Source: Posidonia oceanica
Taxonomy: Eukaryota > Streptophyta > Magnoliopsida > Alismatales > Posidoniaceae
DNA: 64,000 nucleotides
Direction of reading: 5' to 3'
Assembly (NCBI GenBank): GCA_037176725.1
Contig: JAZBRS010000054.1
Coordinates: 16,014,001-16,078,000 of the forward strand
Both the position numbers and the translations under genes were made by a program. The stretch's first letter is position 1, and each line of letters opens with the position of its first letter. Below, piece after piece: positions 22,101 to 32,500 of this stretch. The notes beneath the pieces were generated by a model. It worked only from the letters and a program-made list of their open reading frames with translations, was not told where the DNA came from and searched no databases.

Positions 22101-24652
22101 CAAAAAGAAATTCTGAGTAGTTAAACATTACAATAAATGAAACAACAACAGTTGCAAAAAACACTCTTCTTAACACGAAGTAGCAGATGAAAAAATCGGA
22201 AGAAGTACCAAAATTTCGAAGAGAGTTATGTTAAAAGAGAGCGGAAAAATGGATGATTTGGGAGGAAAAAAGCGGGGTAATGGAGGTAATTTGGGTTTCC
22301 CTCCAAACTCCTGTTGGAAAGAGAGCGTAAAAGCATGGAGAAGTATTAATTATCTTGTGCTTTCATTGTAGCAAGATTAGAACAACAGGAGAGAGGGACT
22401 GGAAGGTCGCGTGCGATTCATGTGACCTCCACGTCAGAAGCTACATCGGAGGGGTCGGAAAAGGGGTCGAATTGGGAGTCTGTATACCATTTTCCTTCTC
22501 TTTATATTTCAAGCCTATATATATATTGTTGTTTATATTGCTTATAATCCATAACTTTCTCTGTTTATGTTAGATTTATATTTGAGAAGAAGAATCTTGA
22601 AGCAGTATCATGGTCTCCTACAACGGTGAGTATTGAGCAGTAGTTTAAATGAATACTAGGTGTCTCTTCTGTGTACTGCATTACTACATGCCATCTTTCC
22701 TTAGACATTTTATTCTTTTTAAGATGCTGGGGTATATTCCATATATCTTATTTTTTGTATAATTTTATAGCCAGAACACATCCCATTTCCTAGTGAATGC
22801 TCAATGCGTAAATGATACACTGGTTTCTACCAAAAAATTGTTATTGCAGTTTATTTTCCACTATTACTTCTGAAAGTTAGGTACAAAAACTAGTTTGGCT
22901 TTTGCATCAGCTCATCGTCTCGAAAAGGTATTACTGCTGTCAGTCCATGGGTGTTTTCCTTTACCAGGTTTAGTGTGGCGTGCTTTGCGGTTAACTGGAA
23001 TGATGCTCTTTAAAGAAACTGGTACATGAGCAAACAGATAGTTATATGGAGTTCATCTAGCATATAAAGTATACTTCATGTTTTGAGATGAATCTATGTA
23101 GTATAGCTGCTTCCAATTCTGTTAAATGCAGTAACTGTAATGCTAACGTTGAACTTTCAGGAAGAAATTGATTACACTGCTTCTGATTCTGTTAAATGCA
23201 GTGCTGTAATGCTAACGTCGAACTTTCAGGAAGAAATTGATGATTTCCTTTATCCATAAACGGTTAATAAAGTTGCTCTAATATGTGAATTACTACTGTA
23301 AATTCTTCAGGATGCTGCATATTCTATATGTATCTATTTTTTACTTGGTGTACTACAAATTGACTTTTGTTTTTCTTTTGTTAGGTTGCACTATTTGCTG
23401 GCTTTGCTATGTCATCATTTTTGTTTTATACTGTGGTTACTTTTGTGTTGAAGGTTAGATTCTTCCTTTGCCCGTTATTGTTTTATGTAGGATTAATTTG
23501 ATCAATGCTCATCTCTTAAGGATGCTTCTTTTGACCAGTGGTTGCAAACTCTAGGTTCCTTTATTTCCAGTTGTTTCATAAACTGGTGAATAAGTTTGTT
23601 ATTATGTTGTCTAATGTTTATGGATACCTATGCTTAGCGTAAATGTGGCCTGATGCACCAAATATTAAGCTTAAAACTCTGCTGAATGGGATAATCTATT
23701 ACTAAAGGTTCCTTGGTGTTTGACTTGCAGATGGGCGGAGCCACACTGTTTAATCTTTCCCTTCTCACATCAGACATGTGGGCCATAGTTATTCGCCTCT
23801 TCCTTTACCATCAACAGGTTCAATATTGGGAAAACTCATCATATTTTCAGTGACGAGTTAATTTTATGTTTTAGTCTATGTTCTAGTAGTCTAATACTGG
23901 AAATGGTCACAGGTGGATTGGCTATACTATCTTGCCTTTGGTGTTGTGGTGATTGGATTAATCATTTACTCACTAAAGTATGTCTCCTTTCAATCTCAGT
24001 CCAACGAGCTTATGCTTGTCTTATGGAAATTGTTGAGTATTCCTTACTTGTTGAATCTACACCATGTATCACCATCACATGAGCTTATCTTTAATCCAAG
24101 ATAGTAAGCATTTTTAACTGAAGTTCGAGCAGAATTTAGAAGTAGGAATTTTCGGAGAAGTCTGTTACTTGTTGCTTTAGCTATAACATTCAAGGAAACC
24201 AGACTCCACTAGTTATATCTTTTGCTTCTTTCATGATCAAAAGGGTTTAACTTGCCATCCATCATCATCCCAAGAAAATGACACCCAAGGAAATAGAAAT
24301 ATCTAGTGTTTGCCGTCAACTCTCCAACATCCTGGTTTAGGAATTTGTTTCAATACGGCAACCCTTGTTTTTGTAAGTGATCTCTCACTATCAACATGAT
24401 GGTGCAGGAAGTATTGCAATTTTGATTACAGCTTATTACCATGATATCATTTTTTATACCCATTGAAGTTCCTCTTCCAGCCATTATGTTTAATTCTGCA
24501 CTCTTTTTTTTTCTTTTGATTGTAGCGATACAACTCCTGCGACCCCAACAGCTAATGTGGGTGAAGAAATACGCATTCAATACACTCCTGTTGCAGAAGA
24601 AGATCCATCCTGCCAGAACGAGGCATTATTATCTGAAGACTCAGCACATTAG
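13159..24652 (+). CDS. SLC35F1/F2-like drug/metabolite-superfamily transporter, 11 exons
   Basis: Exons: 13159-13267, 13395-13489, 13643-13700, 14451-14642, 14758-14834, 15063-15145, 22574-22625, 23385-23453, 23731-23817, 23913-23977, 24526-24652. All introns are GT-AG and phases match, giving 337 aa. The start follows the family pattern: basic N-terminus then the first membrane helix (WRLVYLLFLGQLVSFFLAVC). Other landmarks are GVDTPLTQSLFSY, VDVQGNYLVIKAYQYAS, GDALVIAGTFFYAFSNVGE, MGGATLFNLSLLTSDMWAIV and VDWLYYLAFGVVVIGLIIYS. About ten transmembrane helices and a hydrophilic acidic C-terminus fit the SLC35F/DMT fold. The length is normal for plant members. The substrate is not predictable from sequence. 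Intron 3 holds a TRIM and intron 6 (7.4 kb) a MULE. No exon is damaged, so the gene is probably functional if the long intron is spliced. Confidence 0.93.
13770..14058 (+). mobile_element. TRIM (terminal-repeat retrotransposon in miniature)
   Basis: It lies in intron 3 of the transporter gene. Two direct repeats of about 100-113 bp (13770 to about 13870, and 13946-14058) both begin TGTTGAAATAGT and share TATATAAA, CCACTCATTGTCAATTG and other blocks. The second ends ATTTCAACA. The short internal part ends in a purine-rich tract (AAGTGAAGAGGAG) immediately before the second repeat. The flanks ATATT and ATATC form a 5-bp duplication with one mismatch. The first repeat has lost its 3' end, so no primer site can be read. 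Confidence 0.75.
15266..15362 (+). repeat. left terminal inverted repeat of the MULE
   Basis: It starts GGAAAATGGTATACAGACCC and ends in the CCCCTCTCTCC run. It pairs in inverted orientation with about 22391-22495, with scattered substitutions and small indels. Confidence 0.85.
16436..16690 (+). repeat. degenerate short tandem repeat in MULE
   Basis: Repeated units of the type GGTGTCAT, TAGTGGTGTCATTG and GTGCTGTTAG occur many times in about 250 bp, including a larger duplication of TTCTC(T)TCTTATTTGATGT-containing blocks. It probably lies in an intron of the Ulp1-like gene. Confidence 0.6.
17480..17830 (+). repeat. Gln/Pro/Ala-coding imperfect tandem repeat
   Basis: Units of about 30-36 bp built from AGCAACCCCAAGCACC and AGCAGCGCAGGAG recur roughly nine times. 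In the plus frame they would code QEQEQSQA-, PQAP- and PAAQ-like repeats inside the Ulp1-like protein. Long antisense open frames here are compositional artefacts. Confidence 0.65.
18900..19165 (+). repeat. AT-rich tandem repeat between the two MULE genes
   Basis: Repeated ACTTTGACAGTAGTTTGATA and TTTTACTTGATA-type units fill the space between the convergent Ulp1-like and transposase pseudogenes. The array may represent their 3' untranslated/terminator region. Confidence 0.55.
19345..21659 (-). pseudogene. FAR1/FHY3-type MULE transposase, decayed
   Basis: Read on the minus strand: an acidic N-terminus starts at about 21659 (MTDKMRNVINLEDDLRDTWD), followed by a FAR1 DNA-binding domain (VGMKFKSFCDNLKYYMAYAD, then GFGVKIRRSCK and TFAYCKEGKY). 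The MULE DDE domain includes FFYTMDLGEIGRLKNIFWAD, FDTTYLVNKWVMPFAPF with the catalytic Asp, and WLFKTWLSCM. A SWIM zinc finger (CNYQSFEHRKILCKHI) lies near 19740 and a C-terminal tail ends at 19345. The frame is broken by several stops and shifts (for example after 21198, near 20560 and at 19860). FAR1/FHY3 light-signalling factors descend from such transposases, but the TIR context identifies this one as the element's own. Confidence 0.85.
22391..22495 (-). repeat. right terminal inverted repeat of the MULE
   Basis: Inverted partner of 15266-15362, ending GTATACCATTTTCC. The sequence after it, TTCTCTTTA, is the right target duplication. Only 78 bp of intron remains before exon 7 of the host gene. 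Confidence 0.85.
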
Positions 24653-26460
24653 TTCAAACTCATGTGATTCTAAGCTCGACAGATTATCGAGCAGATAATC
24701 TTGTAATTTCAGTTAAACATTGTATACAATATACACATATGCTAGCATCCTGAATCTTTGAGATGCATGAACAGAGAAATAGTATGAATTCACGCAGCAT
24801 TACAAATTATCACTTCGCCATATGACAATTGACAGGAGTTTAGATGTGTTCTGAGAGCTCCAAAAGAAACCGTCACAATCAAGGACTTACATATCCATGA
24901 ACATTGTAACGAACCTCCAGAAACATGAAAAATGGGATTTATGAAGAATCTAAAGACTGAGAATCGAGGATATGAATTTAGCAATTCAGAATGGGAGTAG
25001 TTCAGTTTCTACCAGAATTAACTTTGATTCTATTTCTTGTAAAATCAGGGAATGTTGGGAATCTACAATTACAAACAGCTATGCCTTCGACATTTCAGGG
25101 AGCACTTAAGCATGTCCACCTATACTTAGTTGCCACTGTCTCGCCATCATCACGTGAGAAATCACCATTGTCATTTATCAAATTACTTTAAACGTCAAGA
25201 TTCTTATGATCAGCTCAAAACCTCATTATAGAGCTTCGTTCAAATCAGAAACATAACAAGCTGACCTTATCAAAAGAAGGAGAATGAATAAAATAGGTTG
25301 ACCTCATTAAGGCCCTTTTTTGATCTACAGTATTTGCTAAAAAATGTTTTTTTTTCAGAAAAAATAGTTCCAAACGTATCTTTTAACTAGAGTTTTTTTC
25401 TATGATCTTAACTAAAAAAATCCATTAAATTTTTTTTGTAGAATATAATTTTAGTAAAAAGTTGTCTTTTGATGAAAAGTTATTGTTCAAAAAGCAATTC
25501 CAAACGAAAACTGCAACAATTTCTCTTTATTTATTTGACAAACTCTGCACATGCATGATCAACTTTCGGATGCTTACGGTTCGACATGGAAGTCTGATAG
25601 ATTTGTTAGGAACAAGACTTTTTTTATATGAGATTAGTAACGTATACTTAAACTTAATAAGTAAGGTTGCGTTTAGAAATATTTTTTCTTATACAGTTTA
25701 TTAGGAAAAATTGGTTTTTTAATAAGTTATATTGTTTGGAGTTTTTACGAAAGTAAAAAAAAACTTATTCGGATTGTATATTCAATAAACACTTATAGTT
25801 AATTAAAAGACTATATTGTTCTCGCCGTTGCCGCCATTGTCGTCTGTCATATCCTGCCGTCGTCGTCCGCTGCTCATCTCCGTCGCCACCACCATCGCTG
25901 TCGCCATACGCCTCCTGCCATCGCCACTATTGTTTGACGCTTGCCGCCATCCACCGCCCCTTGGTCGTCCTTCACTCGTCACTACCGCTGTCACCTGCCA
26001 TCGGCGTCGTTCATCGTTACTGTCGTCGCCATCACCGCCTGCCGCTGTCCGTCCCTTGTCATCATCGCCACTGGTATCTATTGCCATCGTCGTCTTATGT
26101 TCATATTGTAATTAAAATCAACTTTTGAAGATATTATTAAAAAAATTATGATTAATATTCATAACTTTTCAAAAAGTTAATACTCATTAATTTTTCAAAA
26201 AGCTCGACAAACTAGCATTGTTCGAAAATACTTATTAGAAAATAAATAATTAACACAATAAGTTGATGCAAAAACGCATTTACTAGCGTTACCTAAATCT
26301 AAAATGTTTAAATTGTGTTGGTGACCCAAGTTCCTTATTTGATTGGGATGACGAATTTTCATCAAATCATAAACAAACGGTCCAGATTTAAGAAAGAAAG
26401 AAACAAACGCGACAGGGAGCGAGAGAACTAGTGTGCCCCCTCCTCTGTCCGCCCGGCGCC
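24653..26460. other. intergenic region between the transporter gene and TAF12
   Basis: No gene supported. 25310-25790 is AT-rich with T-runs and repeated TTCCAAACG/CGTTTGGA-like words, suggestive of a decayed transposon. 25815-26095 is a low-complexity tract of CGTCGCC/CCATCGCC-type words that gives open frames on both strands by composition only. Confidence 0.5.
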
Positions 26461-26470
26461 CACTATAAAT
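26461..26470 (+). promoter_or_regulatory. likely TATA box of TAF12
   Basis: CACTATAAAT lies about 95 bp upstream of the TAF12 start codon and is followed by a CT-rich leader (TTCTCC repeats) typical of plant 5' UTRs. Confidence 0.55.
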
Positions 26471-26560
26471 GAATCCCTCTTCTCCAGTTGGAGGGAAGAG
26501 AAGAACTGAAAAAGAACAAGAACCGCTTCTCCTTCTTCTCCACTCTCTCCTTCTCATCCC

Positions 26561-29500
26561 ATGGATCCCAAGGAAGCCGCGCCACCAATACCACCACCGG
26601 AGGCGGCGGAGGCGGTAACAGCACCACCCCCAACCCCACCGCCGCCACAACAACAACAACAACAACAACAACAACAGCAGCAGCAGCAGCAGGAGCAGCC
26701 ACAACCACCGGTGACAACATCAGCAGCGGCAACACCGTCATCATCCGAAACCCCAGCACCAGCACCAACTCCATCATCCCAGCAACCGAAGCCCCAATTC
26801 CAGCCCCAGCCTCTGCAAAGACCTCCAGTGCCGCTGCCGCCCAGAGCAAGGCCGCCGCCGCCGCCGCCGCCGCAGCAACCTTACCCTCACTTCCACCAGC
26901 ATGTTTCAACTTCTTCGGCGACTTCTTCACCATCCATTATGGCGGCGCCTTCGGTGACGTCGAATGGAGTGCAGAGAGGGGGGCTTGCTATTGGTGTGCC
27001 TGCGCATCACCACGCGCCCAGGGCGCAGCAGCAGCAGCAGGGTGGGCCTGTGCCGTTCTCTTCGTTTGGGCCGGCGCCTTCTTTCGGGCAGTCGTTCGGG
27101 GGGATGCAGCCGAGGAGCTCCATTGGTGTGCCGGAGCAGCCTTCCAACTCCAATGCTCAGGTTGGGGTCTTGTATTCATTCTCTTTTGGGTTTATTTTTT
27201 CCGGAACAATGCCATTCGTGTATCTTGGTGATTGATTGAACTCAATGTTGCGTTTTGAGTTTGAGACATCTAATTTGTATATTGAATGATGGGAATGGCT
27301 GTAAGAATTCACGGAAAAGAGGGTTGGGGATGAGAAGGAAATGAAAGATCAACAATGTTGGAACAATACCATTCGCTTATCATAGAAACTAATTGATTTC
27401 AATATTGCTTTTGAGAAATTGTTGTATTGAGTTATTGAGATGTCTTATGAGAATTTGCACGTAAGGGGGATGGAAATTGGGATGAGGAGGAAAGGGAAGA
27501 GGTAAGCAACAATGTTTCCATTAACAGGGATTAGTTATGACAGATTTTACAGCAGTTGTAATGGTAGATTGTGGATGTGGTTGGTCCAGGGTGGTGGCAT
27601 AGTCGAGCTTGACCGTGGTTATATTGACTGCTTCGATAAGCTTATTTACTATTTAGTTCTCCCTTACAGGAAATGGACTTGTTTTTCGATTGCCAAAACT
27701 GGTAGTGATAATGAAATATAATTAGACACCTTATTTTTCCCATTTATGAAAATCACTCAGCTATGGTGTTTGTTTTTTATTCAGGGTAGACCACCAATTC
27801 AAGGGATACAGACTATTGGCATGGTTGGTTCTCTCAGTACAGCTTCTCATGTGAGGCCTGCTCCAGCTTCCACACAGCATCAGCAGAGACCTGGCCAACC
27901 TCCATTGCGATCGATAACTCCAGGGAATATTGCGGCTACACCTACCCAGGTCAGCTATTCACGTCCTTTCTTTTTTCTAGTTGTTTGCATCATGCCACTG
28001 GTTTTCTGGACATTTGATTTTGTTGTATTTACTACCTTGCATCTTAATTTTCATGTGAGCCATACATGAGCCTTGAAAGGGCTGGTAGAATAATCAGTAA
28101 TGCTTTTTAGCTTGTTAGTTAAATGCTACTGCCGCCTATAACAGGTAGGCCTAGATGTTTAACTAGGACTAGTGTTTTTTCCAGCTTCCTACAGATGCAA
28201 ATTTCTTCTGTAAAAAATGTTGTATGGCAGTATGACTGAATTTATCCATCATTTTTTAATCTGTATTTTTTCTTGGAATTTTAGTGCTGAAGATGTTTAA
28301 TCTTTATTAATAACCAATTTCTCTATCCTTATCATATAAAGATAACAGAGGGATTCTGATTCTTCAGATATTCCTTTTTGCATAATCATAGAAATTGATA
28401 TTCATGTCCTTGAGAGCGATTAGTGATTTATACCGAGCCTTGGACTTAATATACCTATCAAATACTTTGTAGTTGGTAGCTTAAACAACATTTCACCAAC
28501 TGATGTTAAATGCATTAAACTTTAAGCCAATTGTGCACATTTAGTGGCAGGTGGAAGGAATTCATTCCCATAGCTAGGAATATCTCATGGTCTTGGGGTT
28601 CTATTTGTCTTGTTTAGTTTGCCTATCTATAAGGAAATATTCTACTTTGTAGCCACATTAGTCATCAGGTCACATCTGCTATGTTTCTCTCCTGGGGAAG
28701 TCTATCCTAATTTGCTCTTACAATTGTTTACCTATTTAATTTCAAAACTATTTGATTTAATCTTGTGAAGTATGATTTGCATTTTTTTGTCAGTCCATAT
28801 ATTGTCCAAAAACATCATGCCTGGTACATGTCCTTTAGTTTTGAATGTCTACATTGTCAGACTTTGTTCCTCCCTTCTAATAAACCTGTTATAATTTTTG
28901 TGCAATTATTTTAAAAAATTGAGAATTAACGTACAGGGTTCACATATTTATGATGTAAATATCATAATCTAAGTTGTTCACTTGATCAGAGTGGTAAAGC
29001 AAAAGAAATATAAAATGCTTATGGGATTATCATTGTTACAAAACATAGAGTTTCTTTTACCATTTTTCACTGAATGGACCAACATGGCCATGACTTGAGG
29101 TAAATTCCGACTTTCGACCAATTAGGGAGGATGAAAATCAAACATGTCTCGGCGACATTTCCCTACATCAATTGACATGTAGAACCATGCTCTCATGTTT
29201 ATTTTCCCATTCTTTTTCTTTTTTAGGGTGCATGTATAATTAGAATTTCTGTCCACTTGTTTTGTTTCTTTGTATATCTTTATAGCTATATGTGAGCACA
29301 TATGCTGCAAATTGCTTGCTGTCTATGCTCTATTTCTTTCCAGGAATTCTTAACTTCCAAAAAAAAAAATGCAGGAATTGCCATATTGATGTGTCTGTGC
29401 TGCATACCTTTCTAGATATACTGTGGTTTTGCACTGAGATGATTGAAACATGTGTTGGTTTAATACCTTAGAATAACAGTTAACTTGCCAATCAAACAGT

Positions 29501-32500
29501 TAAATACTTAAAAGGAAAAATGGGACTGTTAGTGACCTAAAGCCAACTTGGCCATATTTCATATCAGGTCGAGCTCATGTGGTTGAAGGTTGTCTACATT
29601 TTTATAAACACCATCTTCTGCTATTAATCTGAAATGCCATTATTACAGAAACTAGCAAATCAAGGTATGGCAAGGGCTTCTTCCATGGGTTCTCCTGCTT
29701 CTCCAGCTGGTGCAGCACAGAATTCCCAACCTCTTCAGCAACCATGGATGTCAACTCAAACAAGGCCATTGCATGCATCATCTTTGTCTTCCACGTCATA
29801 CAGACCACAGGTCAGACCTCAAGGTTTGCAGCAGAGACCTATCCAACAACAACAGCAGCATTCCTTTCCACAGAAACAACAGCAGCAGCATTCACTCCCA
29901 CAGAAGCCACAGCAGCAGCAGAAACATCAACAACAGCATCATCATCAAGTATCTCTTTCAAATCATTCTATGATGAACCAAAGCCAACAACAGGTAATCA
30001 CAAAAAATCAGCAAGGCATACCTCAGCAGCAACAACTTGCTTTGAGAGCGGCAAATCAGAAGGCTCAGAATCCTGCAACAGGGCAACCTGATGCAAATCA
30101 ACCTGGGGCTATCGTTCCAGTTGTTACTGTGGATGATACTGAGTCTGACGGTCATATACTTAGCAAGAGGAGCATTCATGAGCTAGTCATGCAGGTAGGG
30201 TGTATCATTCATTTTTGTTACAACATTCAAGTTTTCCTTATCTTTTCATTCACATATTTATTAGTTTAAGTGATTGTTGACCTCATTTATAAGATTGTTG
30301 TCCTTCTGTGTCCTTGCTATCATCCTTATGCTCACCTCTATCATGTGTTGGTCAAGGTACCATAGAGATATCTATCCCCTAAGGGTCTCACATTTGTTTT
30401 GTGAGGGTGGAGAGGTCATTTTTTGCATTTTACTGTAACAAAGAGCACATGCTGATTGAAGGGGATATATTTCATATATATTTGTGTATCTGTTTCATAT
30501 TGAACTCTCATGATGTAGGACAACAAGCAAGAATTGGACTACAATCCGATCCAAGATAACGAAGATGGACTGCAATCCAATCTTCAAGGAAATCAATTAG
30601 ATTTCCAAATGAAAGAGATTCCAATCTCTACTCAAGAATATCAAAAATATCAATAATTCTCTTATATAGGATACCCAATTATAAATTCAAACAAAGATAT
30701 AACTAACTCTATAACTAAATAGCAAGATAAAATATCTAATACAAAAGATATAATTAACTCTTCAACTAAATAGTAAGATAAAATAACTAATTATCTAAAT
30801 ACTATCTAACGAATTAGTTTAATACTATCCTCATTATTCTCTCCCATTGAGAAGAACTTGACTCCGACAAGTTATGTCTATGATATTGCTCCAATAGATC
30901 CTTGAAATTGACAGCACATTGGAGGCACGAAAGCTTATTTAGAAAAAAAAAAAAAATCTACAGACATATGAATAAAGAGAAACTTAAAGGTACCTTGTCA
31001 AGTAACAATCATTTAAATTAGAAATTAGATTTACATAGAAATCAAGTGGTAAAGATAATATAAATAGGTCTAATGATAGGTTAGCAAGAACATGGTAAAA
31101 CTTAGTAAGTTTAACATGAGGGCCTTGAAATAGGTGATGTGGATTCTACTTAGAAAATAAAGATAATATTTATTCTTGTGATGTAAGTGTGCATCCATAT
31201 AGTTTATGTTACTTAATGCAAATTTCATTTGAATATTAACATGTAGATCTTTAGGATGTTGGACAAATGACAAGATGAGCTTTGTAGGATCATTTTCAGG
31301 TGGACATGAATTTGGATAAAAAAAACTGTGTTAAAATATCGGGAACAATTTTCATAGGGTTGCTAATTGAACGATTTGAAGTGTGTGACAATTGAAGTTT
31401 TCCTGTTCTTTTGTTTATCTCAGTGTCATTGTCAAGATTTAAATTTATGGATAATGGTAGCTCAAGAGATGCAGTAAAAGAAGAAAGATTGTCATGTTTC
31501 GAAAGTGAAATAAGAGAGAAATCATGGTTGAATTTTGTGGAAACTAAGAGAATCTTTATAGAGACAAATACATTATGTTTTTGCAGAGATTTTGCTTTGA
31601 AAATTTGAGACAATTGATTTAATTTCTTAGCATCACTTTCTTGAAGAGATTCTACTTCAAAAATTTGAGACAATTAAACTAATTCCTTAGCATCACGTTC
31701 TTGTCTTTAAAAATTTGAGACATTGGATCTAACTTATTAGCATCAAGTTTTTGAAGAGATTCGTTTATAGTTGGAGGTAAAGGATATGATTGCTTAATTG
31801 TAAAAGGCTAAGAGATATTTGATTTTGGTTTTGTGGGAAGCAACTTGAAGGACTTACCTTGTGATTTTAAAATATATGTATTATTTTGCATTTATGGCAA
31901 GCTTGTATTTCTTAAAACCATGGGAAACCTAAAAGAATGTGATCGATATTCATTAGAAGAACATCACACCATGTGCATGGTAGTCACCCATTTGGATATG
32001 AACGAGACATCTCTCTGTCATCAACTCAATGAATGTGGAATGGATGATGTCAAATTCTTTCTAGCAATAATATTTTTAAACACAACATTTAAAGAACTAG
32101 CCTTATTGATGATAATTTTGCAAACTTTAATTCCACACTTAAAAAGTGTATGAAATGGTATAGTGCAATTTAAATTTTGTGCATCACTATTGTTTTGTAG
32201 AACACATTCTACAACATTGACATGTGAATCTCTTAATATAATCTCACCTTGCAAAAATTTCATATGTTGGGAGAGTAGAGAAATTTTATTGCTTATTGCT
32301 AGGATTTTATTATTGATTCTTTCATGTCGATGCTTAAAGGAACAATGACAAAGAGGTAAGTGTGATTTTAAAGAGCTAGAAGAATATTTAAACATGTAGT
32401 GGCATCAACAAATTATGCACAAAATAATTAAACTAAATAGAATACAAGTACATGAAAAAAGAAAGCACAAGCAATCGAGTACTGATATATGTATGTTCCA

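Larger units (their letters stand above)
15266..22495. mobile_element. Mutator-like element (MULE) in intron 6 of the transporter gene
   Basis: This 7.2-kb element has roughly 97-bp terminal inverted repeats. The left end GGAAAATGGTATACAGAC is mirrored at the right end (GTCTGTATACCATTTTCC), and similarity continues through TTCGA(T/C)CCC, CC(A/G)ACCCCTCCGA and GACC(T)CC. The flanks are TTCTCTTA on the left and TTCTCTTTA on the right, consistent with the 9-bp MULE target duplication after loss of one T. Inside are a plus-strand Ulp1-protease pseudogene and a minus-strand FAR1/MULE transposase pseudogene arranged tail to tail. Both are disabled, so it is a dead element tolerated in an intron. 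Confidence 0.9.

Noticed and set aside
13159..24652. Transporter gene considered a pseudogene because of the MULE
   Set aside because: All 11 exons are in phase with GT-AG borders and a normal 337-aa product; the insertion is intronic.
25803..26128. Open frames on both strands at 25.8-26.1 kb
   Set aside because: Low-complexity CGTCGCC words give long frames on both strands; no homologous domain recognised.
26195..26933. Minus-strand open frames rich in Leu/Val/Ala over TAF12 exon 1
   Set aside because: They are the antisense shadow of the CAA/CAG and CCG repeats in the TAF12 coding exon; no domain or start context.
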